DNA from: Gonatopus flavifemur
Taxonomy: Eukaryota; Arthropoda; Insecta; Hymenoptera; Dryinidae
Reading direction: 5' to 3'
DNA: 64,000 nt
Assembly: GCA_018340375.1 (NCBI GenBank)
Contig: JAFFJZ010000001.1
Location: 11,426,001 to 11,490,000, forward strand
Part shown: one piece after another, positions 58,810 through 64,000 of the stretch
Layout of the letters: each line of letters begins with the position of its first letter
Position numbering within the stretch: the first letter of the stretch is position 1
The notes under the pieces: model-generated
Told to the model about the DNA's origin: nothing
The model's input: the letters and a program-made list of their open reading frames with translations, nothing else
The model's database searches: none
Translations under genes and position numbers: made by a program

Positions 58810-59395
58810 GTCCGTACGACCACGTTTAAACTCAGCATACCAACGACAAATCGTTGGTTTGGATGGAGAGGAGGCCGGGTAACGTTTTTCAAGCCACTGC
58901 TGGGCTTCTACGGTGTTCTGACCCATTAAAAAACAATGTTTTATCAACACGCGAAACTCGCTTTTTTCCATTTCCCAAACAAATTACAAACTCTCAAAAC
59001 TCTAACCTCGATAACTCTGCTGTTTGTGGTCCGATCGACGTGAAATTTTTACACATTTCATGTGAAGCTTCGCACTCTAGGGAAACGTGGCCAGTTTGGT
59101 ACTACTAGCACCATCTCTGTGGTAGTCTCGGGACTTATTGAACGATGTCTTACGTTTTGAATTCCAAGCAAATCGGATTTGAGAGGAGAAAATGGTAAGG
59201 ACTGAGCTTCGAAACAAAATTAAAAAATCTCGAATATGCCATCATCATAGAGATATATTTTACTACAGTTTCATACAGTGTTGATAGTCCTTCCGTATAA
59301 GTTTCAACTTGATGCCTACAGGAAAATGGGAGAGAGAGAGGAAGCATATAAAAAATTGTGATTTTGCGACCGGGCATGTTCTCGCTTCGTGTTAT

Positions 59396-59897
59396 CCCTG
59401 GTGAAAATGAAGCGTATACACAAAGCGAGAAGGAAACGTGAACGAAGCGAAAAACGTTTCAACTTCCTCTTTCTGGAGCGTATGATTCCCGCTCGCTGGA
59501 AAGTCATCAAATCATACGTTCTGTATACGTTTCATCAACTTCCGATCCCGTTTCGCATATGCTTCACGTAACGTAATAGTAGGTTATATGAAGCGTATGC
59601 GAGTCATACCTATTCTGACTTCAAATAACATCTTTCAGCACCTGAAGTCAACGACGATCCATGGCTCAGTGGATAAGACCCTACCATAGTGAAAGTCACC
59701 GGTTCGATTCTCACCACAGGGTTCAATTTTTTTGTCTAGAGTTCTTGAATTTTTCCCGCTTCTTTTGTTTCAATTCCCGTTTCACATACTCTTTGTATCC
59801 TTTCCATTCAAGCTTTTTATACTTTCCATTAACGTTTCTGTTACCCTTCAGCATACGCTTTGTTTACTCTTTCTTCTCGCTCCCATTTTCACCAGGG
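59396..59897. mobile_element. CCCTGGTGAAAATG MITE with tRNA-like cargo, copy 2
   Basis: Ends CCCTGGTGAAAATGAAGCG and inverted CCCTGGTGAAAATGGGAGCG, AT on both flanks. It has about 90 bp between tRNA-like part and right arm that copy 1 lacks. Open frames crossing it are not genes. Confidence 0.88.
59655..59721 (+). ncRNA. tRNA-like sequence inside the 59396-59897 MITE
   Basis: A-box TGGCTCAGTGG at 59664-59674 and B-box GGTTCGATTC at 59703-59712, both near consensus, 28 bp apart. A D-arm-like start and loop are present, but acceptor and T stems do not pair well. Confidence 0.62.
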
Positions 59898-60621
59898 ATC
59901 CGATTGCAATGAAATTTATACTACGGTTTAGTTATGATCCAATAGTGGTCTCATATGAGTTTCATCTCAATCGGGTGAAAAATGTGGAAATTTGTTTCAC
60001 GGGATCTGTAGTTTTTGGGAATGTTTCGAAAGCATGTCTTCGTTATGTCTATCATCCAAATGTTATGGAACTTGGAGTATAATGAATTCACGAGGTATTC
60101 GTTGTACGGTATAAATCTCAAGTCAATTGGAAGTGAGGAAAGAAAATGGTGAGCACTAAGCTTCGAAACAAAATTTGAAAATCTAATAGTAGCCCTTCCG
60201 GAGAAAAAAGTTTGGGATTCCTATTCCACAAAATTCTGCCGATGGGCCCATGGCTTTCTCGTTCATGTTGGAAGACAATGGAAATAAAATTTGTATGGAG
60301 AACGGTATAGTATTTCCATATTCTTATTGAAAATAATTTGTTCACAGTTTCCAACCGATTTGGACGAAACTCATATAAGACCACTGTTGGATCATAACTA
60401 GAGCGTGGTATAAGTTTTATAGTACTCAGATCACAGAGAGCAGAGATATGTATGGTCGCAAAATCACAATTGGACAGAAACGAGGAAGGTTTACGGCAGA
60501 GTTTTTTTTTCGTAAAATCGACATTTCTGAAAATTTTGAAATTAGGCTCAGAAGAAAGCCCATTCCTTTCTCTTTAAAATGAGCGGTCAAACAACATGGT
60601 CCCTCGATAACTTCCATGGGA

Positions 60622-60806
60622 ATCACGTTGTATAGACTGACGCGACCCACGCCCCAAGCGCACCACGGTCGATTATTAGGCGTTTCAATCGGCTGCCAAT
60701 GGTTTCGCAATGTCGATGAAGAGCTGTTACTAGCCCGTTAAAACGCCTACATCCGGGTTTGATGGTCAGTGGTGTCGATGAAAAGTGTTCTTCCTTGGTC
60801 ATGCTA
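60622..60806 (-). repeat. Inverted duplicate, copy A, with a shared short reading frame
   Basis: The minus strand encodes MTKEEHFSSTPLTIKPG and CRRFNGLVTALHRHC. The same text occurs inverted at 61648-62045 with scattered substitutions. No domain recognised. It may be a fragment of a transposon protein or chance conservation of a repeat. Confidence 0.5.
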
Positions 60807-61093
60807 AGGATGGTACAAAAAATCAATATCACATGCTTTATTCACTGTGGCAACTAATTATTAATATGATCATGTATACAGAAACTTTATAAATACACAC
60901 TGTCACTTCCCAGTTTTATCATCATTGCACACTTTTCCGGATTTTTTTTTCGAGATTCAATGATACGCAGATATCGACTTTATTTCTTTACAATTGAGAA
61001 TCATGTTGATAACATGTTATTATCCGTCATTTTGGTTTTCTCGGGAATATTTTATAACCGCTGTGAAGGAATACCTTCACATCTCAAGTCTTG

Positions 61094-61338
61094 CCCGCGT
61101 GGAAACAATTAGTATGGCAACGATCGCGGAGAGATCTTTTCACAAAGTATGGGGTTTGGGACTGTCCCATACTCTTGAGAGACTGAAAAAAGTATGTTGG
61201 GAGTATGGGAGAGTCCCAAACGCCATACTTTGTGAAAAGACTTTCACCAGATCTTTGCCAAATGAATCCGATATTTTAGTAAGCTTGATGCCAGATTTTA
61301 GGCGAGATCGTTGCCATACGAATTTTTTTCCACACGGG
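61094..61338. mobile_element. CCCGCGTGGAAACAA MITE
   Basis: Ends CCCGCGTGG and CCACACGGG, TG on both flanks. Inside are GTATGGCAACGATCGCG and a long hairpin of CACAAAGTATGG with TTTGGGACTGTCCCATACTC words. Confidence 0.8.
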
Positions 61339-61647
61339 TGTTCCGGAAATTGGCACAAATGAATGCTATTTCTGTGTACTTGGAATTGTTTTGGCGCAAT
61401 CGAATCGAGCTTCCAAAACCTCCCTGGTTAAAAAAATCTATAGAATGTGGTCAAATGAAATTTCATGAGATTTGGTCAGAACATTGTACAAGATTCAATC
61501 AAAATCACGTTGCAAAAATATTGAAAACATTGGAAATTTATCTGATCAAATTTGATTAACGAATGTTTGAATGGAATTCAATCAGACCTTTGTCCAATTT
61601 TAATGATATTTGGCAAGAAAGAATGGGTTTGTTTACCTAGCGCTTAG
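61339..61647. other. Spacer with a decayed CCCTGGTTAAAA element
   Basis: From 61423, CCCTGGTTAAAAAAATC and GAGATTTGGTCAGAACATTG match the 19701-19936 family; the right end is decayed. No gene seen. Confidence 0.45.
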
Positions 61648-62045
61648 AATGACCAAGGAAGAACATTTTTCATCGACATCACTGACCATCAAACCCGAAT
61701 GCAGGCGTTTCAACGGGTCAGTGACGGCTCTTTATCGACATTGCGATACCACACGGAAAGAGTGACGTGTGGATTTTGCATTGGTTGTTGTTATTTTGAC
61801 ATAACTGCTGAAGTGCATGCAATTGGAGTAAAATTCACATTGGGACCAATGTTATGTGTACATTGCTACTGAAGTAAACGGCAGGCGTGTTGCCATGGTA
61901 ACCATATGATAACAATGCAAATCCAACAAGACTCTGGAGTAAATTCTACATGAAATCCACACCGTAATTATAATCTCACTTTTCATGTAATTCTTACGTG
62001 GTCATTTTTTTCCGTACATTGGCAGCCGATTGAAACGCCTGAAAT
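61648..62045 (+). repeat. Inverted duplicate, copy B, interrupted
   Basis: Plus strand carries the copy-A text (ATGACCAAGGAAGAACA onward), interrupted at about 61751-62020 by sequence that begins CACACGGAAAGAGTG and ends TTTTTTCCGT, a possible CACGGAAA-class insertion. It resumes with GGCAGCCGATTGAAACGCCT. Confidence 0.5.
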
Positions 62046-62781
62046 AAATGTGCTTGATGTTTGAATCGTTTATGAAAACGAAACGAAAATACAAATTCAC
62101 ATAATCTGATGAGCCATCGGTTTTTTTTTCATTTTAAATCAACTGCTTGTAACTGAAACCCTCATTCACAGGATGTAGTGCAAGATTTTGGAACTCTAAT
62201 AGCTGAATATTAGGTTATTCGCGCACCCGTTCGTTCTAATAAACGATTCAAGCTTCAGCCACATTGAAATCATCCCATGTGTGTATGGACCAAGCCTGGC
62301 ACAAGACCTGCCGAGACTTGTTTTGAACAATTTACCAAACTTGGCCCAGGCTTGGGAATGATAATAAGATCAGGACAAGCTTGGGCCAGTGGTTTTGCCA
62401 GGCCCGGTCCAATTCATTTACCCAGCATCAACCAATGCTTCTTTGATAATGGATGAAAAAAGTAATTGATGCATATTTCAGTTGATGACTTTTTCATCAT
62501 TTACTCTGATAGTGCAATAACTTCACCAAATTTCATCAAAATCGGAGACCATAATATTTTCAAGTCGGAACCCTTGACGTGTTTTGCCCCATATATCATA
62601 CCTCGTAAAAACTGATAAAATTGAATCGACACCCATAAAATCAACCTACGTGGTTTTTACGGAAATTTTACAATGGGAATGTCGAAAACCTATCATTGAT
62701 CTGATACTAGGGATTTTTTGTGGATTTACTTGAATTCTATGATCTAACCCAGCATGTGAATTACCTAGTATTTTACTCATT
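62046..62781. other. Spacer with dispersed relics
   Basis: CCAGGCTTGG-type words near 62290-62420 and an inverted relative of 54973-55075 near 62480-62600. No gene recognised. Confidence 0.4.
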
Positions 62782-62875
62782 ACCCGAATAGCAATTTAAC
62801 CTTGCTGCAATGTTGTCAGGTAAGCTTGTGACAAGATTGACAGGAGATTACTAGTTGACGTACGACAACTTAATT
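62782..62875. mobile_element. Fragment of the CCCAGATAGCAA MITE family
   Basis: CCCGAATAGCAATTTAACC and TGCTGCAATGTTGTCAGG match 8155-8260. The second half is replaced by AT-rich sequence to about 63140. Confidence 0.6.
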
Positions 62876-63149
62876 TAATACGAAATTCTTTATGAAATAT
62901 CATATTCCCATATTGAATTTATTAATAGTTCTTAAATTTAATATTGATGATGAAATTTCAGAATTTCTTTCTGAAATTTAACGAGTGTTTATTGGATTTC
63001 ATAAATGTGCTATTAAAATTAGGGAGTAAATTCTTAATATTAAGAATTATATTATTGAATTCAATACTTTAATATGAAATTTAATAAACTGTTTACGTAA
63101 AAAATTTCATAATATTCTTATGGAGCTTCAGGCAGATTTCTTTAACAGT

Positions 63150-63233
63150 GGGTAGGGGAACATGGGTCGCAGTGGATCACGGGGCACAGCAGATCAGCGC
63201 ACGTATTCAGTTTATAAAACCACTGTACACGCT
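63150..63233. mobile_element. Terminal fragment of the pogo-like family
   Basis: GGGTAGGGGAACATGGGTC onward matches the inverted right end of 42491-43824 for about 80 bp, up to CACTGTACACGCTA, where a new repeat begins. Confidence 0.65.
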
Positions 63234-63237
63234 AGTA

Positions 63238-64000
63238 GCCCATACAGGGTTCACCAGTTGGCCCACTAATGGCACGTTACTGGACTACAAACGGCGTTCT
63301 CGCCCGTCAATGGCGCCTATTAATGGCTTATCAATGGTTAATTGCTGGATGATAACGTGGGTCCAGTAATGGCAATAAATAATGGGCCATGCATAAAATT
63401 ATTGATTGGCCCAGTAACGGGGCTAAATGATCCCGATTTATGGCCAGAAATTTTGGGATAATGTTCGAATGTCAGCCATCAATGGCAGATTACTGGGGCA
63501 TAATAATAATGATATCCAATAGTGATATGACTGCGTTCCAGAATAATCGGTTCAGTATTAGTTCAAATGATTGATTAAGTGTGACCCAAAACACTTTTTT
63601 GTTTTTGTTTGAAGAAAATTTCTCATTCCAGTTCTCACAAGATCAGGAATGGATGTTTTTTTTCTAAATAGATTTGCATGCCCGATATTTCCACAATCTC
63701 AAATGCACAATTATACGAGTCAAGAGTACTCTTATTAATTACTCTCAGTTGCTTATTCCTTCAAATTTTTGGTTATTTACATGAGAAAGTACTTGATTAC
63801 CTATATGAATAAGAATTCATTTGAACCATGTGAAACGTATTTGATGGATGTGAATTATTTATTCAACGTAATAGAAATAAAGCCAAAACAAACTTTCTTC
63901 ACGGGTGATTACGAACACAATATACATTCAACTTTGAAATGCATTTAACTGAGTGATAGACCATATTTCAGCCAGTAACGGGGAATCAATTGTTGGCCGT
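63238..64000. repeat. GGCCCA/CCAGTAATGG-rich repeat running off the window
   Basis: Starts near CCCATACAGGGTTCACC after AG and contains ACTAATGGCACGTTACTGG and CCCAGTAACGGGG in both orientations. The last bases (CCAGTAACGGGGAATC) belong to the same family. Right boundary is outside. Confidence 0.4.

Larger units (their letters stand above)
57354..58971 (-). pseudogene. Mariner transposase, dead (second lineage)
   Basis: Starts MEKSEFRVLIKHCFLMG at 58971 and reads through APSKPTICRW-like sequence (SSPSKPTICRWYAEFKRGR), is cut by a hAT MITE after GRTD, then continues AVTPENVSEVLK, VREIAEMTQISSGSVFTILH, and VTMDETLTHHF for the first catalytic aspartate (tryptophan replaced by leucine). A stop lies before the second aspartate (CHQDNA). 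The second MITE splits that motif. The third is in PPYSPDLASSDYW. The C-terminus is decayed. Confidence 0.9.
57283..59150 (-). mobile_element. Second mariner transposon, with two MITEs inside
   Basis: Inverted ends share GTTCAATAAG and CCCGAGACTA; TA lies on both sides (57281-57282, 59151-59152). Removing 57622-57949 and 58562-58809 with their duplications leaves about 1.28 kb. It belongs to a mariner subfamily different from that at 43895. Confidence 0.9.
59151..60421. repeat. Continuation of the diverged repeat around mariner 2
   Basis: Resumes phrases from 56920-57280, such as ATCCGATTGCAATGAAATTTA and GGAAATGTTTCGAAAGCATG, with a reversed copy at about 60180-60420. Interrupted by the 59396-59897 MITE. 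Confidence 0.55.

Noticed and set aside
56596..60421. Possible retroelement, polydnavirus-like or viral segment around mariner 2
   Set aside because: No reverse transcriptase, integrase, capsid or viral motif visible, only diverged repeat phrases.
1..64000. CRISPR arrays, operons, rRNA genes
   Set aside because: Repeats are inverted or irregular without regular spacers; genes have GT-AG introns and wide spacing; no rRNA-like sequence recognised.

Overview
This is an AT-rich eukaryotic window, almost certainly from an insect and most likely a hymenopteran. The signs are an odorant-receptor-type gene, mariner-family transposons, small GT-AG introns and very dense small DNA transposons. There is no bacterial-style gene packing, rRNA, CRISPR array or prophage. 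Real coding sequence is sparse and most of the window is repeats.

Genes. Two complete housekeeping genes sit head to head in the middle. MOCS1 (29404-33848, minus, seven exons) encodes the fused MoaA/MoaC enzyme of molybdenum cofactor synthesis. It keeps a separate alternative exon (30193-30248) that ends the MoaA half in a double glycine and a stop. The alpha subunit of protein farnesyltransferase/geranylgeranyltransferase I (FNTA-type, 36255-38006, plus, five exons) starts about 2.4 kb away. A single odorant receptor gene (minus) has five collinear exons spread over 40174-54648; its first exon was not found. Its introns hold a large nest of transposons. Two probable 3'-terminal coding exons lie on the plus strand at 8894-9116 and 24384-24888. 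Both need a phase-2 acceptor and could be alternative ends of one gene that starts left of the window.

Mobile DNA. 1-24 kb is mostly inverted-repeat elements (MITEs) around the two terminal exons. 25-27 kb and 55-57 kb hold two inverted copies of a 1.4 kb element with a tRNA-like insert. 40-60 kb holds a pogo-like element, two dead mariners (43895-48124 and 57283-59150), a TTAA-flanked piggyBac-like insertion, and MITEs nested up to five deep. Most MITEs belong to two terminus classes, CCC...GGG or CACTG/CACGG...CAGTG/CCGTG. In nearly all intact copies the two bases on either side match (TA, AT, TG, CA, AG, AA, TT, TC, GT, GA), so they make 2-bp target-site duplications of variable sequence. 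hAT-type MITEs with 8-bp duplications occur at 78-451, 50643-50963 and 58562-58809.

The most notable results are the conserved MOCS1 splice switch; the large group of 2-bp-duplication foldback elements, some carrying tRNA-like cargo; and the odorant receptor whose reading frame survives around several kilobases of nested insertions. Exon boundaries were worked out by hand from splice sites and reading phase. Transposon superfamily names rest on termini and duplications only, except for the mariners and the pogo-like element, where protein motifs are visible.
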